The notes under the pieces: generated by a model | Database searches by the model: none | Seen by the model: only the letters and a program-made list of their open reading frames with translations | What the model was told of the DNA's origin: nothing | Made by a program: the position numbers and the translations under genes | Assembly (NCBI GenBank): GCA_913049815.1 | Contig: CAJWYI010000003.1 | Coordinates: 1-47,892, forward strand | Length of the DNA stretch: 47,892 nucleotides | Reading direction: 5' to 3' | DNA from: an uncultured Gammaproteobacteria bacterium | GTDB taxonomy: Bacteria; Pseudomonadota; Gammaproteobacteria; Pseudomonadales; Azotimanducaceae | Shown here: positions 1 through 9,147 of the stretch, piece by piece | Layout: each line of letters starts with the position of its first letter | Numbering within the stretch: the stretch's first letter is position 1

Positions 1-671
1 GGACCCCCGACATCTTCCCAGACTCCTCGATACAACGCACCCGCCAGTCGACGATCACGAATCGCAGGAAATAGGAGATTACGCAGAGGTGCTGGCCTAA
101 CCGGCGCGTCTGCGAAAAACGCGGGCGAAAACACGCCGACACCGCCGTAGGTCAGGTGTTCACCATCCATAGTCAGTCGGTTCTCCGGATCCAGGCCAAA
201 ATCACCGTTGGGATGGTGCGGAGGATTCGGCACCATCACCAGAGACCCTAGCAATGACGGATCGAAGTCATTCATCTCGCGAAGAGCTGCCGCCACCACC
301 AGGGAGAGATCCATCTCTGAGTAGACATCACCACTCACCACTAGGAAAGGTTCCGCTGCGTCGTCAGGACCGTTAGCGCCTTCGCGGTTCATGAGCGCGT
401 TTGCGATACCTCCGGCTGTTTCCAGTAACTGCGACTCAAAGCAATATGCCACCCTGAGTCCAAACCGGCGGCCATCACCAACAAAGGACTGAATCTGCTG
501 TCCCAGATGGTGAACGTTGATCATGACATCTGAGATCCCGGCTGATGCAATCGCTAACAGGTGGCGTTGCAACAAGGGTTCCCCAGCGACAGTCAATAGC
601 GGTTTCGGAGTAAAGTGAGTCAGCGGTCGCATCCGCTCACCTCGGCCTGCGCACAAGACCATCGCCCACAT
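1..671 (-). CDS. murU: N-acetylmuramate-1-phosphate uridylyltransferase MurU (C-terminus cut by window edge)
   Basis: This nucleotidyltransferase would convert MurNAc-1-phosphate plus UTP to UDP-MurNAc in the cytoplasm, the last step of the AmgK/MurU peptidoglycan-recycling bypass. The reading begins ATG-TGG-GCG at base 671, giving MWAMVLCAGRGERMRPLT, followed by a PKPLL segment. That is the sugar-nucleotidyltransferase signature: a glycine-rich NTP loop, then the lysine of PKPL. A later VVSGDVY segment fits the metal-binding Asp region. About 223 codons are present and the C-terminus lies beyond base 1. Its start overlaps the amgK stop by one base (TGATG), so the two are translationally coupled. 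The murU-amgK pairing divergent to lptD is known from Pseudomonas and supports MurU over a generic sugar-phosphate transferase. Confidence 0.9.
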   Translation of the reverse strand, partial: MWAMVLCAGRGERMRPLTHFTPKPLLTVAGEPLLQRHLLAIASAGISDVMINVHHLGQQIQSFVGDGRRFGLRVAYCFESQLLETAGGIANALMNREGANGPDDAAEPFLVVSGDVYSEMDLSLVVAAALREMNDFDPSLLGSLVMVPNPPHHPNGDFGLDPENRLTMDGEHLTYGGVGVFSPAFFADAPVRPAPLRNLLFPAIRDRRLAGALYRGVWEDVGG

Positions 672-1768
672 CAGGGAACGGCTCCATCTTTCCCTTCGTG
701 GTTATACCTCAGAAGAAAGCTATCGAACGCAGGAATAACATCTGATCGAAGCCAGTCACTAAACTCAACAAACATGTCATGGCAAGAAGCGACGTCCAAC
801 AGGTATTGCAACACCAGCGGTATATCCTTGAGATACCCCGGCTTATCATCACGAAGAAAGAGCCTCGCGAATATCCCCGCACACTTCAGATGTCGCTGCA
901 GTCCCATAAGATCGAACCAGTACCGAAACTGCGTCAGCGACAGAGCATCACAATCCGAATTGGCCATCGTGAGATCACGATGAAAGTCGCTCACCAGCTG
1001 ATCCACCTCCGTGCCCGGGAGTTTAAAATAGCAATCCCGCAGCAACGATACCAGGTCATAGCTGACAGGACCTTCGACCGCATCCTGGAAATCGATCACA
1101 CCCAGCGACCCTAGGTATTTATCCTGAGGCACCAGCATTAGATTGCGAGCATGGTAGTCACGGTGAACAAACACCGTGGGTTGCTCCAGCGCAGATGCAA
1201 TCAATGTGGTGCAAACATAATCCAACAACGCTCGACGTGATGAGTTCATCTGATAACCAAGCAGCTTCTCGAGGAACCAAGACTCAAAGAGGTCCATCTC
1301 GTCCTGCAGTTTTTTTGCGGTGTAAACCGGCAGTTGACTCGTCTGCGCTGACTGGATTTGCAGCAGGCTCTCCATCGCCATCGCATAGAGATCGCTTCGA
1401 TGGGTCGAGGAGGCATGAAGCAGATGACTTAACAGCAACTCGCCACCGAAATCCGTCAGCATCATGAAACCCTGTGAAATATCCGTCGCATAAATCTCAG
1501 GGACCTGCACGCCTGCCTCCATAAGAAGGGCGTTGACGGTGACGAACGGAACACTGTCTTCAAGTTCAGGGGGTGCGTCCATGAAAACAAAGTTTCGTCT
1601 CTCAGCATCTGTATCTGATAGATCCTCCAGTGGGACAGCGCTCCGGAAGTAACGGCGGAAGCTGGCGTCATTCGACGCCGGAACCAGATGGAAGTCACCA
1701 TCTGTGCTGTATCCGGCACTTTGTAGTTGATCTGCTGCCCAAACAGTCAGCTTATGTTCACGATCCAC
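671..1768 (-). CDS. amgK: N-acetylmuramate/N-acetylglucosamine anomeric kinase AmgK
   Basis: A predicted cytoplasmic kinase that phosphorylates MurNAc (and GlcNAc) at the anomeric carbon, feeding MurU. The 365-residue protein has an aminoglycoside-phosphotransferase fold: the catalytic loop HRDYHARN lies at residues 202-209 and the metal-binding IDFQD at 225-229. An N-terminal SNDASFRRYFR segment fits the nucleotide-binding region of this family. The start is GTG at 1768, preceded on its strand by a GAGGTAAGG Shine-Dalgarno-like run. It is somewhat longer than the roughly 340 residues I recall for characterised AmgK. It diverges from lptD with only 36 bases between annotated starts, so any promoter for one gene must lie partly in the other's 5' end. 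Cells with this route resist fosfomycin because MurA can be bypassed; that is family knowledge, not shown here. Confidence 0.9.
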   Translation of the reverse strand: MDREHKLTVWAADQLQSAGYSTDGDFHLVPASNDASFRRYFRSAVPLEDLSDTDAERRNFVFMDAPPELEDSVPFVTVNALLMEAGVQVPEIYATDISQGFMMLTDFGGELLLSHLLHASSTHRSDLYAMAMESLLQIQSAQTSQLPVYTAKKLQDEMDLFESWFLEKLLGYQMNSSRRALLDYVCTTLIASALEQPTVFVHRDYHARNLMLVPQDKYLGSLGVIDFQDAVEGPVSYDLVSLLRDCYFKLPGTEVDQLVSDFHRDLTMANSDCDALSLTQFRYWFDLMGLQRHLKCAGIFARLFLRDDKPGYLKDIPLVLQYLLDVASCHDMFVEFSDWLRSDVIPAFDSFLLRYNHEGKDGAVP

Positions 1769-1804
1769 CTAACAACCTTACCTCGACGGTGAGAATCATC
1801 TATT

Positions 1805-4372
1805 ATGGACCGCTTGTCTGCAGAGCCTCAATTCCTCCTGCGCCGGTCAGCGCTGATGTTCAAACACGGTTTCTCTTTTCCATCAGTCCGATTCGTGCTC
1901 GCAGGACTTAGCGTAGCGCTCTGTACATCAGGTGTGCAGGCGACCGAACACCGGGCCTCTGCCGCCACCATTGATTGGCACTCGAGCGAGTCGTTGACCC
2001 CTGAACAACGCGAAACGCTCCCCTGGTTCTGTGCCGGTCGCTATGTCGCGCCAGAAATTCTGTCGTCATCTGGGGATTTGGGTACCATTGACGGTCTTTC
2101 CGACGAAGCTCTACAGGACGAAAACGGCGACGTCGAACTGCGTGGAAACGTCTTTGTCTGGCAAGCGACCCGTCAATTGGAAGCTCAGGAAGTCACCCTT
2201 AATCGCTCAAAAGATGCTGCACGTGCGGTTGGTCCGCTGCGCCTCCGAGAAGAAGGCCTGCTCGTCACCGGTTCCACCGCGACCTCAGATCTGACCAACG
2301 ATAGCGCGATTGTTAACGATGCCACTTTCCTCATTCACGATAGCAGTATTCGTGGCGAAGCTCGTCAGCTTGAGCGTCTTGCAGACGAGACCTTGCTGAT
2401 CCATGCGGGTCGATTTACACGATGTGAACCCAACAACAATGCGTGGGCGATTGCCAGTCCTCGAATCGAATTGGAACCGGAAACCGGCTTCGGTACTGCG
2501 CGAAACGTCCAACTGGAACTAGGGGGCATTCCCGTTCTATGGTTTCCGTACCTTCGTTTTCCGATTGATGATCAGCGTCACAGTGGTTTTCTGATGCCAT
2601 CGGCAGGCTACGACAGTACTGGCGGTACTGATCTGATTGCGCCTTACTACATCAGTATCGCTCCACAGATGGACACCACCTGGGAAATACGCAGCCTCTG
2701 GCAGCGCGGTCTCGTCCACAGCAACCAGTTCCGTTTCAAAACTCGGCATTCCGACAATGAAATTAATACCGGTCTCGTTTTCGAAGATCAACGATACGAC
2801 TCAAGGAATCTTGTCGACCTTACGACGAACGCCACATCGGATATCAACATCCCAATGTTTGATGCGAAGGATCGCTGGTTACTCAACGTCCGTCACGCTG
2901 GAGAGTGGTCCGAACAGCTCACGAGTAGTATCAACTACAGCGCCGTATCAGATATCGACTACCTGCCAGACATTGGCGGAGACGTCGGTTCATCACGCAT
3001 CGATACCTTCATTGGACCGATAGACCAGAACCTCAATAACCGTCTTTCAGCCTCTTTAGACCGCAAGGGGGACATTACATACCAGGATGCCCAATTGACC
3101 GCAGGGGTGCAGATCCAAGCGTTCCAGCCACTAGTTCTGAACGCAAAACCCCAGTATGAACGGTTACCACGCTTACATGCACGCTACCGGCATCAGTTCG
3201 CCGGCATCAACGTAGACTTCCATGGCGCACACACCTGGTTCGACCGCGATCACGAAAAATTCAGTGGAATCCTGGCGATAACAGGAGAGCGTACTGTCGG
3301 CGATCTCTCGATCACCTACCCCCTGCGAAACAGCTGGGGATTCGTGACACCAAGTGCCGGCGTGACCCATCGTCTGTATCGGCTCGAACAGGTTCCCGAT
3401 GGCATTGAAGAGGCACCTAATCGAACCGACACCTGGGCTTCGCTCGATACAGGCCTGATCTTTGACCGCTTCTTTCAATGGGGGCAGAAGGATTGGTTGC
3501 AGACGCTCGAACCCCGGGCGTTTTACCTCTACGCCAATGCCACGGACCAGAAGGATCTGCCAGAATTCGATGCGGGTACTCCCACACCATCACTTTCTCA
3601 GTTGTTCAGGCGCAATCGATTCAGCGGTTGGGATCGAATCAACGACGCAAATCTCGCAAGTCTGTCAATCACATCAAGACTGATTGACAGGGATACCGGT
3701 AACCAACGGGGCTCAATCAGTCTCGGCCAGCAATACTACCTCTCGGATCGTGAAGTCCTGTATCGGGACCGCGACCCTCGAGCAGGTACGCGAGGTAGTT
3801 CACCATTGTTCGCCGAGCTTCGCCTGTCGCCACGCCAGAACATGTCGGTCTCAGCAAGACTCACCTATGACGCCAACGAAGATCGTGTCGACCGATCCAA
3901 TGTCACGATTAGATACACACCAGACAATCGGCGGATTTTGTCATTCAGCTACCTCCATACCCACCCGGCTATCCAGCCCATAAGAGAATTTCGCAATACT
4001 GAAGAATCTGACATCGCTATCATCTGGCCTATCAAAGGTCTCTGGAGCATGATCGGTCGATGGAACTTTGGCTGGACACAGAATCAAACCATAGACTACT
4101 TTGCAGGCATCGAATATAACGACTGTTGTTGGAAATCTAGGATTGTCGTACGGCGCTTCGCACGTCAACCCCGTATACTTACTGTATTGACAGATGACCC
4201 TACGTCACCGGGAAATTTTCTGACAGAAAACGAGACGATATTGCCAAGCGATACTGTCTTATTTGTGGAATTCCAGATGAAAGGGCTGGCGACGATCGGA
4301 GAACGCCTGGACCTGCTGCTAGAGCAGGCAATCCCTGGTTATCGTGCAAGAGAGGACGAAATCACAAGATGA
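1805..4372 (+). CDS. lptD: LPS-assembly outer-membrane protein LptD
   Basis: LptD is the outer-membrane beta-barrel that, plugged by LptE, inserts lipopolysaccharide into the outer leaflet. The protein has up to 855 residues, a normal family length. It begins with a signal peptide (hydrophobic core VLAGLSVALCTSG, likely cleavage after GVQA), then an OstA-type periplasmic jellyroll (about residues 90-230, with repeated short beta strands such as DVELRGNVFVWQ). A long barrel domain of alternating aromatic strands follows. The 5' end is ambiguous. ATG at 1805 has a GGTGAG run 11 bases upstream, while ATG at 1856 would place the signal peptide at the very N-terminus (MFKHGFSFPSVRF...). I list the longer form. 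The stop overlaps the surA start by four bases (ATGA). Confidence 0.93.
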   Translation: MDRLSAEPQFLLRRSALMFKHGFSFPSVRFVLAGLSVALCTSGVQATEHRASAATIDWHSSESLTPEQRETLPWFCAGRYVAPEILSSSGDLGTIDGLSDEALQDENGDVELRGNVFVWQATRQLEAQEVTLNRSKDAARAVGPLRLREEGLLVTGSTATSDLTNDSAIVNDATFLIHDSSIRGEARQLERLADETLLIHAGRFTRCEPNNNAWAIASPRIELEPETGFGTARNVQLELGGIPVLWFPYLRFPIDDQRHSGFLMPSAGYDSTGGTDLIAPYYISIAPQMDTTWEIRSLWQRGLVHSNQFRFKTRHSDNEINTGLVFEDQRYDSRNLVDLTTNATSDINIPMFDAKDRWLLNVRHAGEWSEQLTSSINYSAVSDIDYLPDIGGDVGSSRIDTFIGPIDQNLNNRLSASLDRKGDITYQDAQLTAGVQIQAFQPLVLNAKPQYERLPRLHARYRHQFAGINVDFHGAHTWFDRDHEKFSGILAITGERTVGDLSITYPLRNSWGFVTPSAGVTHRLYRLEQVPDGIEEAPNRTDTWASLDTGLIFDRFFQWGQKDWLQTLEPRAFYLYANATDQKDLPEFDAGTPTPSLSQLFRRNRFSGWDRINDANLASLSITSRLIDRDTGNQRGSISLGQQYYLSDREVLYRDRDPRAGTRGSSPLFAELRLSPRQNMSVSARLTYDANEDRVDRSNVTIRYTPDNRRILSFSYLHTHPAIQPIREFRNTEESDIAIIWPIKGLWSMIGRWNFGWTQNQTIDYFAGIEYNDCCWKSRIVVRRFARQPRILTVLTDDPTSPGNFLTENETILPSDTVLFVEFQMKGLATIGERLDLLLEQAIPGYRAREDEITR

Positions 4373-5682
4373 AAAGCCACATCCATCTTAGAGCGCTTTC
4401 AGCCACCACTATGGCATTGCTTGTGGTGGTTGCGGGAATCTGCCGACCGGCCATCAGTGACGACGCAATTATTCTTGACCGAATCATTGCCGTTGTCGAT
4501 GAAGACGTCGTTCTGCAATCAGAACTGGATGCCAGGATAGCTCGGGTTAAGGCACAACTGGCTGGTGCTGATTCGCCACTACCCCCAGAGCAGATGCTCG
4601 TGAACCAGGTTCTGGAACGACTAATTCTAGAGAACCTACAGCTGAACATGGGTCACCGTGGTGGTATTCGTATCAGTGACGAACAACTCAACGAAGCCAT
4701 GCAACGTATTGCAAACCGAAACAACCTCTCCCTCCTGGATTTCCAACGCGCCCTCGCTGCAGACGGCCTGTCCTACGCAGAGATGCGTGAGGAAATCCGA
4801 CGCGAGATGATCATCGGTCACGTACAACAAAGCATGGTGAATGGCCGATTGACCATCACCGATCAGGAGATCAATAACTTTCTCGAATCAGATGTGGGTA
4901 AGACAGTGACCGCCGACGAGTACCGCGTTGGCCACATTTTGATCGCGCTCCCCGACGAACCCACCCGCGACCAGATCGCAGCAGCGAGGAATGAGGCCGA
5001 AGCCGTCGTCTCGGAATTGAGACAAGGTGCAGATTTCGCGGGGCTCGCGGCAGCAAGGTCTGCTGGTCAGAGAGCATTGACCGGAGGTGATCTGGGCTGG
5101 CGCAAGGTCGTTCAATTACCCACCATATTTGCAGACGTCGTTCCCACGCTTTCGGCAAGTGAGGTCCATGGACCCATCAAGAGTGGCAGCGGCTACCATA
5201 TCATCAAACTAATGGAAGTCCGTGGAGCAGTCTCTGAAGGTCAGATTGAACAGACCGAGGTGCGCCACGTACTCATTCAGCCCAGCGAAATCAGAACCGA
5301 ACAGGAGGCGATGGAACTCGCGGAGCTGTTGCGGGAAGAGACGATGGGTGGAAAAGCCTTTGATGAAATTGCACGATTACACTCCGATGATCCGGGCTCT
5401 GCCCTCTCAGGCGGCGATCTGGGTTGGTCTGCTGCCGGTTTGTTTGTCCCCGAATTCGAAGACCAGATGCACAGAAGCGAAATCGGCGACATCAGTCCGG
5501 TGTTCCGAACTGAACACGGCTATCACTTCCTCGAAGTCACCGGTCGACGAATCGAGGACTTCACTGAAGAGTTTAAGAGACAACAAGCTGAAAACTACAT
5601 ACGGAACCAGCGATTCGATGAGGAACTGCAGGTCTGGGCCCGTGAAGCCCGCGAAGACGCCTTTGTCGAAATCCGGATGTGA
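4369..5682 (+). CDS. surA: Periplasmic chaperone / peptidyl-prolyl isomerase SurA
   Basis: SurA escorts unfolded outer-membrane proteins, including LptD, to the BAM machinery. The 437-residue protein has an N-terminal signal peptide (core TTMALLVVVAGIC, mature start near DDAIILDRIIAVVD). A SurA N-terminal helical domain follows, then two parvulin (PPIC) domains at about residues 185-275 and 295-390. Each contains an RVGHILI/EVRHVLI-type strand and a GGDLGW motif (two copies), which is the parvulin hallmark. The C-terminal helix completes the chaperone module. It is coupled to lptD by a four-base overlap. Its TGA shares one base with the rsmA ATG, leaving no room for pdxA, which sits here in E. 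coli and Pseudomonas. Confidence 0.95.
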   Translation: MKSHIHLRALSATTMALLVVVAGICRPAISDDAIILDRIIAVVDEDVVLQSELDARIARVKAQLAGADSPLPPEQMLVNQVLERLILENLQLNMGHRGGIRISDEQLNEAMQRIANRNNLSLLDFQRALAADGLSYAEMREEIRREMIIGHVQQSMVNGRLTITDQEINNFLESDVGKTVTADEYRVGHILIALPDEPTRDQIAAARNEAEAVVSELRQGADFAGLAAARSAGQRALTGGDLGWRKVVQLPTIFADVVPTLSASEVHGPIKSGSGYHIIKLMEVRGAVSEGQIEQTEVRHVLIQPSEIRTEQEAMELAELLREETMGGKAFDEIARLHSDDPGSALSGGDLGWSAAGLFVPEFEDQMHRSEIGDISPVFRTEHGYHFLEVTGRRIEDFTEEFKRQQAENYIRNQRFDEELQVWAREAREDAFVEIRM

Positions 5683-6428
5683 TGCGCGCCCGTAAGCGCT
5701 TCGGACAGAACTTTCTGACCGATCAACACGTCATACAACAAATCATCAGCGCAGTTTCCGCGCGACCAGATCAATCTCTTCTAGAAATCGGTCCTGGCCA
5801 AGGCGCACTGACATCTCACCTTCATGCATCGGGGTGCCGACTAAAGGTAATCGAGATCGATCGAGACCTCGCCGCGGCACTCAAAAGTCGTGGATTTGAT
5901 GTCATCGTTGGCGATGTCCTGAGACAGGATCTCACCTCAGTCACGTCTGAACCCACAAGGGTTGTTGGAAACCTCCCGTACAATATCTCAACACCACTAC
6001 TATTTAGGCTGTTCGGACTGGACAACATCGTCGACATGCACTTCATGCTGCAGAAAGAGGTCGTCGACAGGTTATCCGCCTCCCCGGGAAATCGGAACTA
6101 TGGTCGTCTCTCTGTGATGGCCCAGTTTCATTGCGACCCAGAAAAGCTGTTTGAAGTTGACCCCGTAGCATTTACTCCCGCTCCCAAGGTAACTTCCGCG
6201 GTCGTCAAGATGGTACCAAGACTCGACAAACCTGTGGTTATGCACACTATTTTCGAGAAGGTTGTCACAACAGCGTTCACGCAACGCCGTAAGACCATTC
6301 GTAATGCCTTGTCGTCAATAATCGATGAAAATACGCTCCGCTCACTGGACATAGACCCGCGTCGTCGACCTGACACGCTGTCCCTCGACGATTACGTCCG
6401 TTGCGCAAACGCCATAGGAGTTAACTGA
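5682..6428 (+). CDS. rsmA: 16S rRNA (adenine(1518)-N6/adenine(1519)-N6)-dimethyltransferase RsmA (KsgA)
   Basis: RsmA dimethylates two adjacent adenines in helix 45 of 16S rRNA, a late quality-control step in small-subunit assembly. The 248-residue protein opens with RKRFGQNFLTD, the family's N-terminal signature. It has the SAM-binding motif LEIGPGQGALT (about residues 36-46) and the catalytic NLPYNIS motif near residues 94-100. A later KVTSAVVKM segment is typical of the family. I chose ATG at 5682, which forms a TGATG junction with the surA stop; an in-frame GTG one codon earlier is less likely. The length is slightly short of the roughly 270 residues of E. coli KsgA, but all catalytic motifs are intact. 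Kasugamycin resistance by loss is family knowledge. Confidence 0.95.
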   Translation: MRARKRFGQNFLTDQHVIQQIISAVSARPDQSLLEIGPGQGALTSHLHASGCRLKVIEIDRDLAAALKSRGFDVIVGDVLRQDLTSVTSEPTRVVGNLPYNISTPLLFRLFGLDNIVDMHFMLQKEVVDRLSASPGNRNYGRLSVMAQFHCDPEKLFEVDPVAFTPAPKVTSAVVKMVPRLDKPVVMHTIFEKVVTTAFTQRRKTIRNALSSIIDENTLRSLDIDPRRRPDTLSLDDYVRCANAIGVN

Positions 6429-6435
6429 CAACCTC

Positions 6436-7197
6436 ATGCCTTCACCCGACGACATATTCAATGACTTCACACTGGGAGAAGAGGAACGTCTATCTCTGGA
6501 CAAACACGGACACCTTTTGATCCCGGGTCTATTGACAGCGGAAACCTCTGAGCGACTGATCAACTCACTTCGTCAGGTAACTCAGTGGGGTAAGCAAGCT
6601 GTCAAAGGCCATGAACCGCAACGATTTTCTGCGGAGTTTGATGAGTACCTCGCCAGTCTCATCAATCATCCGCAAATGCTGATGCTGGCTCGCAACATTC
6701 TTGGTGAAGATATTCGATACGACCATTGCGTTTCCCTTGTCAGGCCCGCGGGTACTCCGGCGATGCCGTGGCACAGCCATGAATACGCAGAAGATGACCC
6801 TGGGCTCGGTTTTATCCGGATCTTCTTCTACATTTCAGGATTCACGAGTGATGATGGCGGGCTGAAGGTTGTTCCCGGCAGTCACCTTTATCGCGACCGG
6901 GCGATTGGAGCACGTACTGACGACGAACTTCGTGAGGGTTGGATTGCAGGAAAGCGTCATCCTGAAACAGGTGAGGAACTCAAGATCGAATACCTGAATG
7001 CAGCTCCCGGCAGCGTCATAATCATGTGGACACACGCCGCACACGGTGTCGTCGCTCGAAAGTTGGGCAGTACAACGCGGTACTGCGTCGTTTACGCTTA
7101 CAGGAACCCTGGGCGTACTTCCGATGCACGCTGGATCAGCGCAGGATTCGAATCCAGACCGCCTCCGGGCTGTGCGGCATTGATGCCGCTATACTGA
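6436..7197 (+). CDS. Phytanoyl-CoA dioxygenase-like Fe(II)/2-oxoglutarate oxygenase with an altered metal motif
   Basis: A 253-residue PhyH-family protein of unknown substrate. The double-stranded beta-helix region runs from about residue 95 to 220. It includes LVRPAG, WHSHEY (112-117), GGLKVVPGSH (141-150), APGSVIIMWTHAAHG (190-204) and the TTRYCVVYAYR strand carrying the probable 2-oxoglutarate-binding arginine. The distal metal ligand is probably H203. Where most relatives have H-x-D, this protein has H113-S-H115, so the acidic ligand is either replaced by histidine or supplied by E116 or D120. It lies seven bases after rsmA in the place where apaG is found in related gene orders. It is followed by apaH after 45 bases and is probably cotranscribed. 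No specific reaction can be assigned. Confidence 0.75.
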   Translation: MPSPDDIFNDFTLGEEERLSLDKHGHLLIPGLLTAETSERLINSLRQVTQWGKQAVKGHEPQRFSAEFDEYLASLINHPQMLMLARNILGEDIRYDHCVSLVRPAGTPAMPWHSHEYAEDDPGLGFIRIFFYISGFTSDDGGLKVVPGSHLYRDRAIGARTDDELREGWIAGKRHPETGEELKIEYLNAAPGSVIIMWTHAAHGVVARKLGSTTRYCVVYAYRNPGRTSDARWISAGFESRPPPGCAALMPLY

Positions 7198-7242
7198 ACA
7201 GGCGACGGCATTGACGACCTTCTTGAAAAGACCGCTCCTATA

Positions 7243-8049
7243 ATGAGTACTTACGTCATTGGTGACATCCAGGGCTGCTACGATGAGTTGATGTCCCTGT
7301 TGGCACTTGTAGGTTACTCATCAGAGCAAGACGCGCTATGGCTTGCTGGCGATTTGATCAACCGTGGACCTGAAAACGTCGGGGTGATGAAGTTCTGCAT
7401 GAAAGAACCGAACTGCCAGGTCGTACTCGGAAACCACGATCTGCACTTTCTGGGGATCACAGCAGGCGTCTCGCGCGCCAGAGGAAAAGACACCGTACAC
7501 GATCTCCTAGCGTGGGATGGATGTCCTGACGTGATCGAGTGGCTTCGCCATCAGCCGCTCATTCACAAGGACAGCAACCACATCATGGTACACGCGGGTA
7601 TTCCCCCGAATTGGAACATCGACGACGCAGTCTCCTACGCCCAAGAAGTAGAAACCTGCCTGCGCGGGAATCGCTATAAAGACTTTCTGGCAGCCATGTA
7701 CGGCAACGAGCCTCGCCACTGGGATTCCCAGCTTACGGGTATGGCTCGTTTACGTCTGATAACGAATTATCTGACACGTCTTCGTTTCTGCAAAGCTGAT
7801 GGAGAAATCGAGCTGACTCACAAGACTCAGGTGGCACCGCCTGGGTTTTCACCATGGTTCGCGCTCCCGAGACCTCAGCATGAGGGGACCACCATCCTGT
7901 TCGGCCACTGGGCCGCCATCAATGGAGTGACACACCAGGCCAATGCTCAGGCACTGGATACAGGATGTGTCTGGGGTAGGCAACTTACCGCGTATCGTCT
8001 GGAAGACGGTCAACGATTCAATGTACCCGCACGGACCCAGGTCTCCTAA
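7243..8049 (+). CDS. apaH: Symmetrical bis(5'-nucleosyl)-tetraphosphatase ApaH
   Basis: ApaH hydrolyses diadenosine tetraphosphate to two ADP and also acts on Np4-capped RNA 5' ends. The 268-residue protein shows the metallophosphoesterase motif blocks in order: [13 protein letters not shown] at the N-terminus, then [31 protein letters not shown], and a C-terminal [10 protein letters not shown]. These supply the two-metal centre ligands. The length is close to the E. coli enzyme (about 280). Its TAA overlaps the next gene's ATG by one base (TAATG). It belongs to the lptD-surA-rsmA run, as in other Gammaproteobacteria, although apaG is missing here. Confidence 0.95.
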   Translation: MSTYVIGDIQGCYDELMSLLALVGYSSEQDALWLAGDLINRGPENVGVMKFCMKEPNCQVVLGNHDLHFLGITAGVSRARGKDTVHDLLAWDGCPDVIEWLRHQPLIHKDSNHIMVHAGIPPNWNIDDAVSYAQEVETCLRGNRYKDFLAAMYGNEPRHWDSQLTGMARLRLITNYLTRLRFCKADGEIELTHKTQVAPPGFSPWFALPRPQHEGTTILFGHWAAINGVTHQANAQALDTGCVWGRQLTAYRLEDGQRFNVPARTQVS

Positions 8050-9146
8050 TGGACACTTATCTAGTCGGTGGTGCACTCCGAGACGAGTTACTGGGTCAGC
8101 CTGTCACCGATCGTGACTGGGTGGTCGTCGGCACGACCGACGAAGAAATGCGCGAAGCCGGTTATCTATCAGTCGGTAAAAGTTTCCCTGTCTACCTGCA
8201 TCCTGAAACCCGCGAAGAGTACGCCCTGGCTCGCCAGGAAAAAAAGACAGGTGCGGGACACCAGGGTTTTGTGTTTGAGACCCGCGATGTGTCTCTGGAG
8301 GAAGATCTTGTGCGCCGTGACCTCACCATCAATGCCATTGCGCAGGATACCAATGGGAACCTCATCGATCCCGTCGGAGGTCGTGCGGATATCGAAGCCA
8401 GAGTGCTGCGTCATATCAGTCCAGCATTCTCGGAGGATCCACTACGGGTCCTCCGGGTCGCGCGTTTCGCCGCACGTTTTCATAACCTAGGGTTCCGCGT
8501 CGCCGACGAGACGCTGGCGCTGATGTCTGATATCACAGCAGGCGGCGAACTAGGCACCCTGTCTGCTGAACGTGTGGTTGAAGAAGCCAGGAAAGCACTG
8601 ACGTCGCCACATCCCATCGTGTTCTTTCAGGTCCTGGAAGCCTGCGGTGCACATGCGATCCTATGGCCAGAGATTGATCTTAACGTGATTCCTCAGCCCG
8701 CTGGCCTGCAAATCGCGGCGTTACCAAGTCTGCAGTGGGCTGCCATGATGTCATCACAATCCAAGGATGTCGCTACCGAACTCGATCGCCGACTCCCACT
8801 TCCCAGTCTCTGGACACAGCAGGCACTCGACATACTACAGCTACAAACACAGTGGTCAGATGTGGTTTCTCTCTCGTCGGCAGACATCGTAGACATGTTG
8901 TATCAGCTGGACAGCTTCCGGCAGAAAGAACGATTGGAGATATCCAGCGAACTATTGGTCACCATCAACAATGATCTAGCGGAAGCGCGTGCCTTCCACG
9001 AGACCTGGATGGCGATGATGCGTTCGACACAGTCGATAAGTGCCACCGAGGTGATGGCCAAACAGCCTACTCTCCAGGGTGCCGCCATCGGTTCAGCGAT
9101 TCGGGCTGCCCGTATCGAGAAATTGCAAAGCGAGCTAAGACGTTAG
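8049..9146 (+). CDS. cca: CCA tRNA nucleotidyltransferase
   Basis: This enzyme adds or repairs the 3'-terminal CCA of tRNAs without a template. The 365-residue protein begins [15 protein letters not shown], followed by TDRDWVVVG, a class II nucleotidyltransferase head with the paired carboxylates (DRD). The [10 protein letters not shown] motif near residue 95 and [16 protein letters not shown] near 130 are the neck/body motifs of bacterial CCA-adding enzymes. It is shorter than E. coli Cca (about 410), and I see no clear C-terminal HD phosphohydrolase motif. It therefore probably lacks the phosphatase and phosphodiesterase activities of the longer form. It is coupled to apaH by a TAATG junction and ends one base from the converging purD stop, so no terminator fits between them. 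Confidence 0.93.
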   Translation: MDTYLVGGALRDELLGQPVTDRDWVVVGTTDEEMREAGYLSVGKSFPVYLHPETREEYALARQEKKTGAGHQGFVFETRDVSLEEDLVRRDLTINAIAQDTNGNLIDPVGGRADIEARVLRHISPAFSEDPLRVLRVARFAARFHNLGFRVADETLALMSDITAGGELGTLSAERVVEEARKALTSPHPIVFFQVLEACGAHAILWPEIDLNVIPQPAGLQIAALPSLQWAAMMSSQSKDVATELDRRLPLPSLWTQQALDILQLQTQWSDVVSLSSADIVDMLYQLDSFRQKERLEISSELLVTINNDLAEARAFHETWMAMMRSTQSISATEVMAKQPTLQGAAIGSAIRAARIEKLQSELRR

Positions 9147-9147
9147 A

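Noticed and set aside
7144-7154. tRNA T-loop-like text GATTCGAATCC
   Set aside because: It lies inside the first PhyH-like gene and no acceptor, D or anticodon stems fit around it.
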